From: Nocardioides sp. | GTDB lineage: Bacteria > Actinomycetota > Actinomycetes > Propionibacteriales > Nocardioidaceae | Direction: 5' to 3' | Assembly (NCBI RefSeq): GCF_030019515.1 | Contig: NZ_JASEEQ010000006.1 | Span: 62,001 to 126,000 of the forward strand | DNA: 64,000 nucleotides | Part shown: piece after piece, positions 39,189 to 50,022 of the stretch | How positions within the stretch are numbered: position 1 is the first letter of the stretch | Layout of the letters: each line of letters starts with the position of its first letter | Position numbers and translations under genes: made by a program | The notes under the pieces: model-generated | What the model was told of the DNA's origin: nothing | Seen by the model: the letters and a program-made list of their open reading frames with translations, nothing else | The model's database searches: none

Positions 39189-39258
39189 CGGATTGTCCTG
39201 TCGAAGTCGTGACGGATTGGCCCGTGTGCGCAGGCCACTTCTCGGCGATCCTAGTGCC
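39189..39258. promoter_or_regulatory. divergent control region of MocR gene and oxidase gene
   Basis: A 70-bp region carrying CGGATTG direct repeats at 39189-39195 and 39213-39219. MocR regulators typically bind direct repeats in such divergent promoters. Confidence 0.45.
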
Positions 39259-39939
39259 GTGACCACGCTCGACCCGACCCTCTCGCCCACCGCCCGCACC
39301 ACCGTCGGCCGGGGCCGCAACCGCGCGGTCGATGACCGGGCCGAGCTGCACCGCCTGCTCGACGACGCCCTGGTCGCCCACCTCGGGGTGGTCGTCGGCG
39401 ACCACCCGCTGGTGCTCCCGGTCGCGTTCGGCGTCGACCCCGCCGGGCCGGACCGCGACGGCACCCTCTACGTGCACGGCTCGGTCGCGGCGGGCTGGGC
39501 CGGCGCGGCGGCCGGTGCGACGGTCTGCGTCACGCTGACCGAGCTCGACGGGCTGGTGCTCGGCCGCTCGGCCTTCCACCACTCGATGAACTACCGCTGC
39601 GCGGTCGTGATCGGGCCGGCCCGGCTGGTCGAGGACCCGGCCGAGCGGGACCGGGCGCTGACCCTGATCGTCGACCACATGGTCCCGGGCCGTACGGCGA
39701 CCCTGCGGCCCTCGACGCGCAAGGAGCTGGCCGCCACCGCGGTGCTCGCCGTACCTCTCCACGAGGCGTCGATGAAGGCCCGCGCCGGGGGACCCGGCGA
39801 CGAGGCCGAGGACGTCGAGGCGGGCGCCTGGGGCGGGCACGTCCCGATCCGCCGGGTGGCGGGTGCGCCGGTGCCCGACTCCGACGCGGTCGGCCCGGTG
39901 CCCGACGAGGTGGGGCGGCGGGCCCGGTCCCTGGGATGA
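39259..39939 (+). CDS. pyridoxamine 5'-phosphate oxidase-family protein
   Basis: A 226-aa split-barrel flavin/B6-binding-fold protein: LLDDALVAHLGVVVGDHPLVLPVAFG, LYVHGSVAAGW, and HHSMNYRCAVVIGPARLVEDPAER. It resembles the NimA/FMN-binding branch and not the canonical PdxH, so substrate and cofactor (FMN, F420 or haem) are open. GTG at 39259. Pairing with the divergent MocR gene suggests that the regulator controls it. Confidence 0.85.
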   Translation: MTTLDPTLSPTARTTVGRGRNRAVDDRAELHRLLDDALVAHLGVVVGDHPLVLPVAFGVDPAGPDRDGTLYVHGSVAAGWAGAAAGATVCVTLTELDGLVLGRSAFHHSMNYRCAVVIGPARLVEDPAERDRALTLIVDHMVPGRTATLRPSTRKELAATAVLAVPLHEASMKARAGGPGDEAEDVEAGAWGGHVPIRRVAGAPVPDSDAVGPVPDEVGRRARSLG

Positions 39940-40001
39940 GCGGCCCAAAGACCCGCCGTCGAGCGTCGAAGGGCCCTCGCGGCGGACCCCTCCCCGCTCG
40001 C

Positions 40002-40007
40002 TAGGGT
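40002..40007 (+). promoter_or_regulatory. -10 hexamer of ndk (leaderless)
   Basis: TAGGGT followed by 7 nt and the ndk ATG, with no Shine-Dalgarno; identical in sequence and spacing to the clpP1 promoter. Confidence 0.55.
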
Positions 40008-40014
40008 TCGGGCC

Positions 40015-40422
40015 ATGAGTCTGCGCACCCTCGTCCTCCTCAAGCCCGACGCCGTCCGCCGCGGGCTGGTCGGAGCGATCCTGTCGCGCTACGAGGCGAA
40101 GGGGCTGACCATCGTCGCGATGGAGCAGCGCACCATCGACGCCTCGGTCGCCGACGAGCACTACGCCGAGCACGTCGAGAAGGAGTTCTACCCGCCGCTG
40201 CGCGACTTCGTGACCAGCGGGCCGCTGGTGGCCCTGGTGCTCGAGGGCGAGAACTCGGTCGAGGTGGTGCGGGCGCTCAACGGCGCCACCGACGGCCGCA
40301 AGGCCGCCCCCGGCACCGTCCGCGGCGACCTCTCGCTGTCCAACCGGGAGAACCTGGTGCACGGCTCGGACTCCGCGGAGTCGGCCGAGCGCGAGATCGG
40401 GATCTGGTTCCCGGGTCTCTGA
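40015..40422 (+). CDS. ndk: nucleoside diphosphate kinase
   Basis: A 135-aa enzyme that equilibrates NTP pools through a phospho-His intermediate. LLKPDAVRRGL at the start, FYPPLRDFVTSGP in the middle, active-site His116 in NLVHGSDS, and the C-terminal EREIGIWFPG. Normal family length. Confidence 0.96.
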   Translation: MSLRTLVLLKPDAVRRGLVGAILSRYEAKGLTIVAMEQRTIDASVADEHYAEHVEKEFYPPLRDFVTSGPLVALVLEGENSVEVVRALNGATDGRKAAPGTVRGDLSLSNRENLVHGSDSAESAEREIGIWFPGL

Positions 40423-40553
40423 CCTGGGGGAATTGCCCGGGCGGGCCGCGTGTCCTCCCCGGCGGCAGCACCCTGCCTTCGTAGCCTGTTGTCACACCTT
40501 CCCCATCTGCACCACCGTCCCCAGGCGGTGGAGCTTCAGCGACAGGGCGACGC

Positions 40554-41585
40554 ATGGCGAACAGCTTCATCGGCCGCGACATGGCCGTGGACCTCGGGAC
40601 CGCCAACACCCTGGTCTACGTGCGCGGCAAGGGTGTGCTGGTGGACGAGCCCAGCGTGGTCGCCCTCAACGACACGACCGGCGAGATCCTCGCCGTCGGG
40701 CACGAGGCGAAGCGGATGATCGGGCGCACGCCCGACAACATCACCGCGATCCGCCCGCTCAAGGACGGCGTGATCGCCGACTTCGAGGCCACCGAGCAGA
40801 TGCTCCGGTTCTTCATCCAGCAGGTGCATCGGCGCCGCTACTTCGCCAAGCCGCGGATGGTGATCTGCGTCCCGAGCGGCATCACGGCGGTCGAGCAGCG
40901 GGCCGTGAAGGAGGCCGGCTACCAGGCCGGCGCGCGCCGGGTCTACATCGTCGAGGAGCCGATGGCAGCCGCCATCGGCGCCGGGCTGCCGGTCCACCAG
41001 GCCACCGGGAACATGGTCGTCGACGTCGGCGGCGGCACCACCGAGGTCGCGGTGATCTCCCTGGGCGGCATCGTCACCAGCCTGTCGATCCGCACCGCGG
41101 GCGACGACCTCGACCAGGCGATCGTCGCCTGGATGAAGAAGGAGCACTCGCTGATGCTGGGCGAGCGCACCGCCGAGGAGGTCAAGACCACCCTGGGCTC
41201 GGCGTTCCCGATGTCGGAGGAGCCCGAGGCGGACATCCGCGGCCGCGACCTGGTCTCCGGGCTGCCGCGCACCGTGGCCGTGTCCAGCGCCGAGGTCCGC
41301 CAGGCCCTCGAGGAGCCGCTGCACGCGATCGTCGACGCCGTACGCACCACCCTCGACCAGACCCCGCCCGAGCTGGCCGGCGACATCATGGACCGCGGCA
41401 TCGTGCTCACCGGCGGCGGTGCGCTGCTGCGCGGGCTCGACGAGCGGCTGCGCCACGAGACCGGGATGCCCGTGCACGTCGCCGAGGACCCGCTTAGCTC
41501 GGTCGCGCTCGGCGCCGGCAAGTGCGTCGAGGAGTTCGAGGCCCTCCAGCAGGTGCTGGTCGGCGACCAGAGGCGCCGCCGATGA
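40554..41585 (+). CDS. mreB: rod shape-determining protein MreB
   Basis: A 343-aa actin-fold protein that scaffolds wall elongation. Phosphate-1 loop VDLGTANTLVY, phosphate-2 DVGGGTTEVAVIS, adenosine motif TGGGALLRGLD. First gene of mreB-mreC-mreD-mrdA-rodA; a TAGCCT hexamer at 40482-40487 implies a leader of about 60 nt. MreB in Nocardioidaceae may act in vegetative growth or only in spore-like stages depending on species. Stop overlaps mreC (ATGA). Confidence 0.95.
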   Translation: MANSFIGRDMAVDLGTANTLVYVRGKGVLVDEPSVVALNDTTGEILAVGHEAKRMIGRTPDNITAIRPLKDGVIADFEATEQMLRFFIQQVHRRRYFAKPRMVICVPSGITAVEQRAVKEAGYQAGARRVYIVEEPMAAAIGAGLPVHQATGNMVVDVGGGTTEVAVISLGGIVTSLSIRTAGDDLDQAIVAWMKKEHSLMLGERTAEEVKTTLGSAFPMSEEPEADIRGRDLVSGLPRTVAVSSAEVRQALEEPLHAIVDAVRTTLDQTPPELAGDIMDRGIVLTGGGALLRGLDERLRHETGMPVHVAEDPLSSVALGAGKCVEEFEALQQVLVGDQRRRR

Positions 41586-42508
41586 TCCGTGACCGGCCGG
41601 CGACCCGCGAGCGCCGGTGGCGCAGCCCGGGGGAGCGGCCGCCCTCGTCGCCGGCGCTGCTCGTCGCGCTGGTGCTGGCCTGCCTCAGTCTGATGACGCT
41701 CGACCAGGCCGGCGACGGCTCGCCGCTCGAGCCGGCCCGGCGGGTCGCGGGCGAGGTCCTCGGGCCGGTCGAGGTGGCGACCGCGACCGTGGTCCGGCCG
41801 TTCACCGCCGTCCCCGACTGGTTCCGCTCGCGGGGCTCGATGCACGACGACCTGATCGCGCTCCAGGCCGAGAACTCCCGGCTCAGGTCGGACCTCGCGA
41901 CCCAGGGCTACGACCGCAACCGGCTCGAGGAGTACGACGGCCTCACCGCGGCCGCTCGCAGCCTCGGGTACTCCCTGGTCCCCGCCCGGGTGGTCGGGCT
42001 CGGGTCCTCGCAGTCGTTCTCCAGCACGGTGACCATCGACGCCGGCACGGACGCCGGGCTGCAGCCCGACCTCACCGTGATCAACAACGACGGCCTGGTC
42101 GGCCGCGTGCTGCGGGTCACCCGCAGCACCGCGACCGTGCTGCTGATCGTCGACGCCGACTCCGTGGTCGGCGGCCGGGTCGGGGAGAGCATGGAGGTCG
42201 GCTTCCTCCACGGCCGCGGCGTGATCGGCGACCAGGGCCGGCTCGACCTGGAGCTGGTCGACCAGAGGGCCGTTCCCGCCAAGCACGACGCGGTCGTGAC
42301 CTGGGGCAGCGAGGCCGGTGGTCCCTACGTGTCCGGCATCCCGGTCGGTCGGGTCACCACGGTGTACAGCAGCCTGCGGGAGACCTCGCAGCGCGCCGTG
42401 ATCGACCCGTTCGTGGACTTCGGCGCCCTCGACCTGGTCGGCGTCGTGGTGCCGTCGGGCACCGCGAGCGACCGCGCGGTCATCGAGTCCGACGGGAGCC
42501 TGCGGTGA
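41582..42508 (+). CDS. mreC: rod shape-determining protein MreC
   Basis: A 308-aa bitopic protein: cytosolic Arg-rich N-terminus, one membrane helix at about 26-42, a coiled coil around 88-110 (ALQAENSRLRSDL), and an extracytosolic beta-barrel domain. MreC links MreB to PBP2. ATG at 41582 overlaps the mreB stop; a longer frame from 41522 is inside mreB. Confidence 0.93.
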   Translation: MIRDRPATRERRWRSPGERPPSSPALLVALVLACLSLMTLDQAGDGSPLEPARRVAGEVLGPVEVATATVVRPFTAVPDWFRSRGSMHDDLIALQAENSRLRSDLATQGYDRNRLEEYDGLTAAARSLGYSLVPARVVGLGSSQSFSSTVTIDAGTDAGLQPDLTVINNDGLVGRVLRVTRSTATVLLIVDADSVVGGRVGESMEVGFLHGRGVIGDQGRLDLELVDQRAVPAKHDAVVTWGSEAGGPYVSGIPVGRVTTVYSSLRETSQRAVIDPFVDFGALDLVGVVVPSGTASDRAVIESDGSLR

Positions 42509-43017
42509 ACGCCCTGAGGGCGGCGGTGGCCGCCGCCGCGGTGGCGGTCGCGCTGGTGCTCCAGGTCTCGGTCTTCCCGCACCTCGCGTGGGACGGCATC
42601 GTCCCGAACCTGTGCCTGCTCGTCGTCGTCGGCGCCGCCCTCACCCAGGGGACCTCCTTCGCGATGGTGCTCGGCTTCGGTGCCGGCGTCGCCCTCGACC
42701 TCGCACCCCCGGCCGACCACGTCGCCGGGCGCTGGGCCCTGGCCCTGGTGCTCGTCGCGTACGTCGCCGGCCGGGTGCGCCAGGGGGCCCGCCCCTCGGT
42801 CGGTGCGGTGGTCGCGACGGTCGCGGCGTCGTCGTTCGTCGGCACCTCGGTCTTCGCGCTCAGCGGCCTGGTCCTCGACGACCCCGCGCTCGGCATCCCC
42901 GAGCTGCTCGAGGTGATCGGGGTCGCGCTCCTGTGGGACCTGCTGCTCACCCCGCTCGTGCTGCCCGCCGTGATGGCGGTGTTCCGGCGGATCGAGCCCG
43001 ATCGCGCGATCGCCTAG
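42505..43017 (+). CDS. mreD: rod shape-determining protein MreD
   Basis: A 170-aa membrane protein with about five helices, starting VNALRAAVAAAAVAVALVLQ and containing a LCLLVVVGAALTQG segment and a DLAPPADH loop typical of MreD. The GTG at 42505 overlaps the mreC stop. Missing from simple size-filtered views only because of its low complexity; context makes it certain. Confidence 0.92.
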   Translation: MNALRAAVAAAAVAVALVLQVSVFPHLAWDGIVPNLCLLVVVGAALTQGTSFAMVLGFGAGVALDLAPPADHVAGRWALALVLVAYVAGRVRQGARPSVGAVVATVAASSFVGTSVFALSGLVLDDPALGIPELLEVIGVALLWDLLLTPLVLPAVMAVFRRIEPDRAIA

Positions 43018-43024
43018 GGCCGGG

Positions 43025-45160
43025 GTGTCTTCGATGTCCGCGCGCTCCGGCCGGCTGCGCCTGGTGGTGATCCAGGTCCTGGTGTTCTCGCTCTTCGCCA
43101 CCCTGTTCGCGCGCCTGTACTACCTCCAGGTCGTCGGCGGCGACGAGTACCACGCCCAGGCGGCCTCCCAGTCGGTGCGCGAGATCGTCGTGCAGCCTCA
43201 GCGCGGCCTGATCGTCGACGACCAGGGCCGCCCGCTGGTGGCCAACCGCACGTCGTGGGTCGTGTCGATCGACCGGACCATGCTCGGCAGGATGACCGAC
43301 CACCAGCAGGAGGTGCTGGTGGGCCGGGTCGCCGATGTCGTCGACGTCCCGGCCCGGACGATCCGCCACCAGCTGATCACCTGCGGCGAGGCGGGCAGCG
43401 TCCCCGGCACCTGCTGGAACGGCTCGCCGTACCAGCCGGTGCCCGTCGCCATGGACGTCAAGCAGGCGGTCGCGCTGCGGATCCTGGAGCAGCCCGAGGA
43501 CTACCCGGGCGTGCTCGCCGAGCAGCAGAGCGTGCGCGCCTACCCCCGGCCGTACGGCGTGAACCTCGCGCACGTGCTGGGCTACCTGAGCCCGATCACG
43601 GAGGACGAGCTCGACCGTGCCGAGCAGCACGGCGACCGGTCGGTCAACGGCGCCTCGTCGGTCGGACGGGCCGGTGTCGAGAAGCAGTACGACCGCTGGC
43701 TGCGCGGCATGCCCGGCTACAAGAGCGTGGCCGTGGACTCGATGGGCCGGGTGCTCGGTGACGACGGCGAGGTCGCCGGGCAGCCCGGCGACACCCTGGT
43801 CACCTCGATCGACGCGAAGGTGCAGGGCGTGGTCGAGCGGCAGCTCGCCGAGACGATCCGGACCGCGCGGCAGACCTACGACGAGGTCACCCACCGCAAC
43901 TACCGCGCCGACTCCGGTGCGGTGGTGGTGATGGAGGCGCGGACCGGCCGGATCGTGGCGATGGCCAGCCAGCCGACCTACGACCCGGGCGTGTGGGTGG
44001 GCGGCATCACCAAGCGGCAGCTGGCGCGGCTCTACTCCGACGCGGCCGGCAACCCGCTGCTCGGCCGGGCGACCCAGGGCCAGTTCGCCCCCGGCTCGAC
44101 CTGGAAGCCGATCATGGCGGTCGGTGCCCTGAACAACGGCTTCTCGACCGGCACCCGCCTGGACTGCTCGTCCGGCCTCCAGGTCGGCAACCGCTGGTTC
44201 AAGAACTACGAGTCCGCGTCGTACGGGATGATCGGCTTCGACCAGGCGCTGCAGCTGTCCTGCGACACGTTCTTCTACCGCGTCGGCCTGCACTTCTGGC
44301 AGAAGTACGGCTCCGACCCGACGAACGTCGACGCGTTGGACCCGCTGGTCCAGGAGGCCAAGAACTTCGGCTTCGGGAGCGAGACCGGCGTCGACCTGCC
44401 GGGCGAGGCGAGCGGTCGGATCGCCGACCGGCACTGGAAGCTCGCCTACTGGAAGGCGATGAAGGGCTACTACTGCAAGGTCGACCGCGAGGGCAGCGCG
44501 AAGAGCGACTTCCTGCGCGTCTTCGCCCACGAGTTCTGCCTCGAGGGCAGCTACTACCGCGCCGGCGACGCGGTGAACTACTCGATCGGGCAAGGCGACA
44601 CGATGGTCACCCCGCTCCAGCTCGCCCGCGCCTACGCCGCCCTCTCCAACGGCGGCACGCTCTACGCCCCGCGGGTAGCCAAGGCGGTCGTCAGCCCCGA
44701 GGGCACCGTGCTCAAGCGGTTCGACCCGGTCGTCGAGGGCAAGGTGGACGCCAGCGCCGAGAGCCTGCGCTACGTCGACCAGGCGCTGCAGGGCACCCCG
44801 CGGGTCGGCACCCTGGCCTGGCGGTTCGGCGACTTCCCGCTCGACCGGGTCCACATCCGCGGCAAGACCGGCTCCGCCGAGGTCTACGGCAAGCAGTCGA
44901 CGTCGTGGGTCGCGTCGTACGACGAGAACTACGTCGTGGTGATGATGGTCAGCCAGGCCGGGACCGGCTCGGGCACCTCGGGCCCCGCGGTCCGCAAGGT
45001 CTGGGAGGCGCTGTACGGCGTCGACGGGATGAGCGTCGACCCGTCGCGGGCCGCGATCCCCGGCACCACCCCGCCGAAGGCGCTGCCGACGTTCATGAAG
45101 GACGGCACGATCCTGCCGCCGGCCGAGCAGGGCTCCGAGCGCCAGGACGAGGAGGACTGA
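43025..45160 (+). CDS. mrdA: penicillin-binding protein 2, elongation transpeptidase
   Basis: A 711-aa class B PBP with an N-terminal helix (about 12-34), a pedestal domain and a transpeptidase domain: SxxK as GSTWK with Ser358, SCD at 412-414 (the SxD form found in the PBP2 elongation class, where division PBPs have SxN), and KTG at 614-616. It cross-links side-wall peptidoglycan with RodA. GTG at 43025 and ATG at 43034 are both possible starts. It lies 7 nt after mreD. Confidence 0.94.
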   Translation: MSSMSARSGRLRLVVIQVLVFSLFATLFARLYYLQVVGGDEYHAQAASQSVREIVVQPQRGLIVDDQGRPLVANRTSWVVSIDRTMLGRMTDHQQEVLVGRVADVVDVPARTIRHQLITCGEAGSVPGTCWNGSPYQPVPVAMDVKQAVALRILEQPEDYPGVLAEQQSVRAYPRPYGVNLAHVLGYLSPITEDELDRAEQHGDRSVNGASSVGRAGVEKQYDRWLRGMPGYKSVAVDSMGRVLGDDGEVAGQPGDTLVTSIDAKVQGVVERQLAETIRTARQTYDEVTHRNYRADSGAVVVMEARTGRIVAMASQPTYDPGVWVGGITKRQLARLYSDAAGNPLLGRATQGQFAPGSTWKPIMAVGALNNGFSTGTRLDCSSGLQVGNRWFKNYESASYGMIGFDQALQLSCDTFFYRVGLHFWQKYGSDPTNVDALDPLVQEAKNFGFGSETGVDLPGEASGRIADRHWKLAYWKAMKGYYCKVDREGSAKSDFLRVFAHEFCLEGSYYRAGDAVNYSIGQGDTMVTPLQLARAYAALSNGGTLYAPRVAKAVVSPEGTVLKRFDPVVEGKVDASAESLRYVDQALQGTPRVGTLAWRFGDFPLDRVHIRGKTGSAEVYGKQSTSWVASYDENYVVVMMVSQAGTGSGTSGPAVRKVWEALYGVDGMSVDPSRAAIPGTTPPKALPTFMKDGTILPPAEQGSERQDEED

Positions 45161-45162
45161 CC

Positions 45163-46383
45163 GTGGCGACCACGCGATCCGTACGCCCGCCCCTCAACAC
45201 GTCCGGGCTCAAGGCCCCCGGTCTCGACTGGGTGCTGATGCTCGCCGTGCTCGGCCTGGTCACGCTCGGCAGCCTGCTGGTGTGGTCGGCGACCTCGCAC
45301 CGCGAGGACCTCACGGGCGGCGACCCCACGGCGTACCTGAAGAAGCAGGTCGTCAACGTCCTGATCGGGCTCGTGCTGATGGTCGTCGTGCTCGCGACCG
45401 ACCACCGGTGGCTCCGGATCGTCGCGCCGCTGGCGTACGTCGCCTCGCTCGGCGGGCTCGCGCTGGTGCTGACGATGGGCACCACTATCAACGGCTCCCG
45501 GTCCTGGCTGCAGCTCGGCGGGATGTCCATCCAGCCCTCGGAGTTCGCCAAGCTCGCCGTCGTCATCGGCATGGCGCTGTGGGTCGCGGAGCGCGCCGAC
45601 GCCCGCAGGGGCCGCCTCGGGGGCAGTCTGGGCGACGTCCTCGGCATGCTCGCCATCGCCGGCCTCCCGGCCGCCCTGATCATGCTCCAGCCCGACCTCG
45701 GCACGATGCTCGTGCTCTCCGCGACCGTCTTCGGCGTGCTCGCCGTCTCCGGTGCGCCGCGGCGCTGGCTCGGCCTGCTGGCTGCCGGCGGCCTCACCGC
45801 GGCCGCGGCGGCGGTCGCGGCCGGGCTCCTGAAGCAGTACCAGGTCGACCGATTCCTCGCGTTCACCAACCCCGACCTCGACCCGCGGGGCGCGGGCTAC
45901 AACGTCGAGCAGGCGCGGATCGCGGTCGGCAACGGCGGGCTGTTCGGCCAGGGCCTCTTCGACGGCTCGCAGACCCGCGCCGGCTTCGTGCCCGAGCAGC
46001 ACACCGACTTCGTGTTCACGGTCGCGGGGGAGGAGCTGGGCCTGGTCGGCGCCGGCGTCGTCATCGCGCTGCTCGGCCTCGTGATCTGGCGGGCGCTGGC
46101 GATCTCGGCACGCACCGACGACCCGTTCGGCCGGCTGGCCGCCGCCGGGATCGCCTGCTGGTTCGGCTTCCAGGCGTTCCAGAACGTCGGCATGTGCCTG
46201 GGGATCATGCCGGTCACCGGCGTGCCCCTGCCGTTCGTGTCGTACGGCGGCAGCTCGATGTTCGCCGGCATGCTCGCGATCGGGCTGCTCCAGAACATCC
46301 ACCTGCGCTCGACGGCGACGCTGCCGCTGCGGCACGCGATGCCCCTGCGCGCGGTTCGCCCCGGGCTCAGTGTCCGGGCCTGA
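45163..46383 (+). CDS. rodA: rod shape-determining SEDS glycosyltransferase RodA
   Basis: A 406-aa SEDS protein with about ten membrane helices: GSRSWLQLGGMSIQPSEFAKL, QPDLGTMLVL, and the C-terminal PVTGVPLPFVSYGGSSM. It polymerises glycan in the elongasome with the PBP2 encoded upstream. GTG at 45163 has GAGGAGG just before it, inside the mrdA end. It is a paralogue of the SEDS gene at 7854-9260. Confidence 0.95.
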   Translation: MATTRSVRPPLNTSGLKAPGLDWVLMLAVLGLVTLGSLLVWSATSHREDLTGGDPTAYLKKQVVNVLIGLVLMVVVLATDHRWLRIVAPLAYVASLGGLALVLTMGTTINGSRSWLQLGGMSIQPSEFAKLAVVIGMALWVAERADARRGRLGGSLGDVLGMLAIAGLPAALIMLQPDLGTMLVLSATVFGVLAVSGAPRRWLGLLAAGGLTAAAAAVAAGLLKQYQVDRFLAFTNPDLDPRGAGYNVEQARIAVGNGGLFGQGLFDGSQTRAGFVPEQHTDFVFTVAGEELGLVGAGVVIALLGLVIWRALAISARTDDPFGRLAAAGIACWFGFQAFQNVGMCLGIMPVTGVPLPFVSYGGSSMFAGMLAIGLLQNIHLRSTATLPLRHAMPLRAVRPGLSVRA

Positions 46384-46464
46384 CCTGCAGGGGCACGAGG
46401 ACGGCCGGGCCGCCCGGGCGCGCTCCGGCCGATCCGGTCGGCTGACTCGTGTTTGGATGAGGTC

Positions 46465-46623
46465 ATGACCGACCGCGACATCGAGCCGGAGATCGCCGAG
46501 GCCGTCCGCAGCGTGGCCAACCGATATGGAGCCCGCGGGCTCGAGGACCTCATCGTCCTCGCCGAGGAGCAGCTCGTGGTGGCGCGCCGCGCGCTCCAGG
46601 AGCTCGCCCCGGACACCGACTGA
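46465..46623 (+). CDS. small conserved-looking hypothetical protein
   Basis: A 52-aa acidic, helical protein, starting MTDRDIEPEIAEAVRSVANR and ending LQELAPDTD, with no cysteine, signal peptide or membrane helix. A TTGGAT hexamer ends 6-7 nt before the ATG, matching the leaderless pattern of its neighbours, and third codon positions are almost all G/C, so it is probably a real gene. It precedes the TIGR03960 gene by 87 bp. Function unknown. Confidence 0.65.
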   Translation: MTDRDIEPEIAEAVRSVANRYGARGLEDLIVLAEEQLVVARRALQELAPDTD

Positions 46624-46710
46624 GCATCGCGCGACAGTTCGCGGCGACGCGGAGCGCGACGTACCCTGGGGACCTTCCCGACCGTCGACGCAGTTCTGCG
46701 AGGTACTTCC

Positions 46711-48702
<1,992 letters not shown>

Positions 48703-48713
48703 TCCGCACGCCC

Positions 48714-48760
48714 CTGACGTATCGGTCGCCCGGACTCCGGGTGGGCGACCGATACGTCAG
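48714..48760. terminator. bidirectional terminator-like 18-bp inverted repeat
   Basis: CTGACGTATCGGTCGCCC and its exact complement enclose 11 nt (GGACTCCGGGT). It sits exactly between two convergent genes and includes the stop codon of the transporter gene. The perfect symmetry suits a two-way terminator, though no T-tract is present. Confidence 0.7.
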
Positions 48761-49959
48761 GTGCGCGGCGAGCTCGCGCGCAGCTGGTCCTCGACGTACC
48801 TCGGCCGGGACATGTAGGTCGCCAGCGCGAACAGCGGCAGTGCGAGCAGCAGCAGGATCAGCAGCGGCAGGTTCCAGCCGCCGGACGCGTCGTGCACGAC
48901 GCCGATCAGGAACGGGCCGATCGCGGCGACCAGGTAGCCGGTGGACTGCGTGAACGCCGAGAGCGCCGCCGTGCCCTCCGGGGTGCGCGCCCGCAGCCCG
49001 ATCAGGGTCAGGATCAGGGGGAAGGTCGCCGCGGCGACGCCGAGGACCACGGCCCACACCGGTGCCAGGGCGTACGGCGCCACCATCAGCCCGAGGTAGC
49101 CGACGGGGTAGGCCGCGATCACCGTGAGCATCAGCCGCCGGGGGTCCTCGCTCCGCGCCAGCACGTTCGGCAGCCACAGCGACAGCGGGATGCTCATCCC
49201 GGCGACGACCCCCGCGAGCAGGCCGGCGACGGTCGCGGAGTAGCCGCTGTCGCGCCACAGCTGGGGGAACCAGCCGAAGATGACGTAGGCCTGCAGCGAC
49301 TGCAGCCCGAAGAACAGCGCCATCGCCACGCCGAGCGGCGTGCGCGCGACGTCGACGAACCTGATCGAGCGCGGGGCCGTCTCGAGGTGCCGGTCGTGGG
49401 CGATCAGCGAGAGCCACGGCATGGCGGCCAGGACCGCGAGGATCGCCCACGCGCCCAGCCCGGAGCGCCAGCCGCCGAACGCCGCGGAGATCGGGACGGT
49501 CAGCACCAGCGCGGACGTCAGGCCGATCGACAGCGCGGTCGTGTAGATCGCGGTGACCCGCCCGATCCGGTCGGGGAAGTGCAGCTTCACCAGCGAGGGG
49601 AGCAGCACGTTCGCCATCGCCATCCCCGCGAGCGCGACGAGGGACAGCAGCAGGAACACGCCTTCCTGGTGGGTCAGCACCCGGCCGACGAGTCCCGCGA
49701 TCGCGGCGAGGAGCGCCAGCAGCGTGACCCGGTGGATGCCGATCCGGTGCGCCGCCGCGGGCGCGAGCGCGCCGAACACGGCGAACGCGATCACCGGCAG
49801 CGAGGTGAGCAGGCCGGCCGTCGCGCCCGACATCTCGAAGGCGTCCCGGACCTCCGCGAGCACCGGCCCGACGCTGATCGCGGCGGGCCGGAGGTTGAAG
49901 GACAGCAGGACCAGACCGACCAGGACGAGGGCGGCCGTACGACGCGCGGAGGTGCTCAC
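48757..49959 (-). CDS. MFS transporter, CynX/NimT-like
   Basis: A 400-aa major facilitator with about twelve helices, beginning with a FNLRPAAISVGPVL motif characteristic of the cyanate/2-nitroimidazole transporter (CynX/NimT) subfamily. Substrate cannot be assigned. GTG at 49959; the frame continues open far upstream to 52215 but that stretch lacks helices and overlaps other genes. It points against its neighbours and, with the next gene, interrupts a normally contiguous radical SAM pair. Confidence 0.88.
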   Translation of the reverse strand: MSTSARRTAALVLVGLVLLSFNLRPAAISVGPVLAEVRDAFEMSGATAGLLTSLPVIAFAVFGALAPAAAHRIGIHRVTLLALLAAIAGLVGRVLTHQEGVFLLLSLVALAGMAMANVLLPSLVKLHFPDRIGRVTAIYTTALSIGLTSALVLTVPISAAFGGWRSGLGAWAILAVLAAMPWLSLIAHDRHLETAPRSIRFVDVARTPLGVAMALFFGLQSLQAYVIFGWFPQLWRDSGYSATVAGLLAGVVAGMSIPLSLWLPNVLARSEDPRRLMLTVIAAYPVGYLGLMVAPYALAPVWAVVLGVAAATFPLILTLIGLRARTPEGTAALSAFTQSTGYLVAAIGPFLIGVVHDASGGWNLPLLILLLLALPLFALATYMSRPRYVEDQLRASSPRT

Positions 49960-50022
49960 CCGGGCGATGCTCTCACCCGGCCCGCCAGCCCGCTGGGGGC
50001 GGGCGGCGGCAGGATGGGGCTC

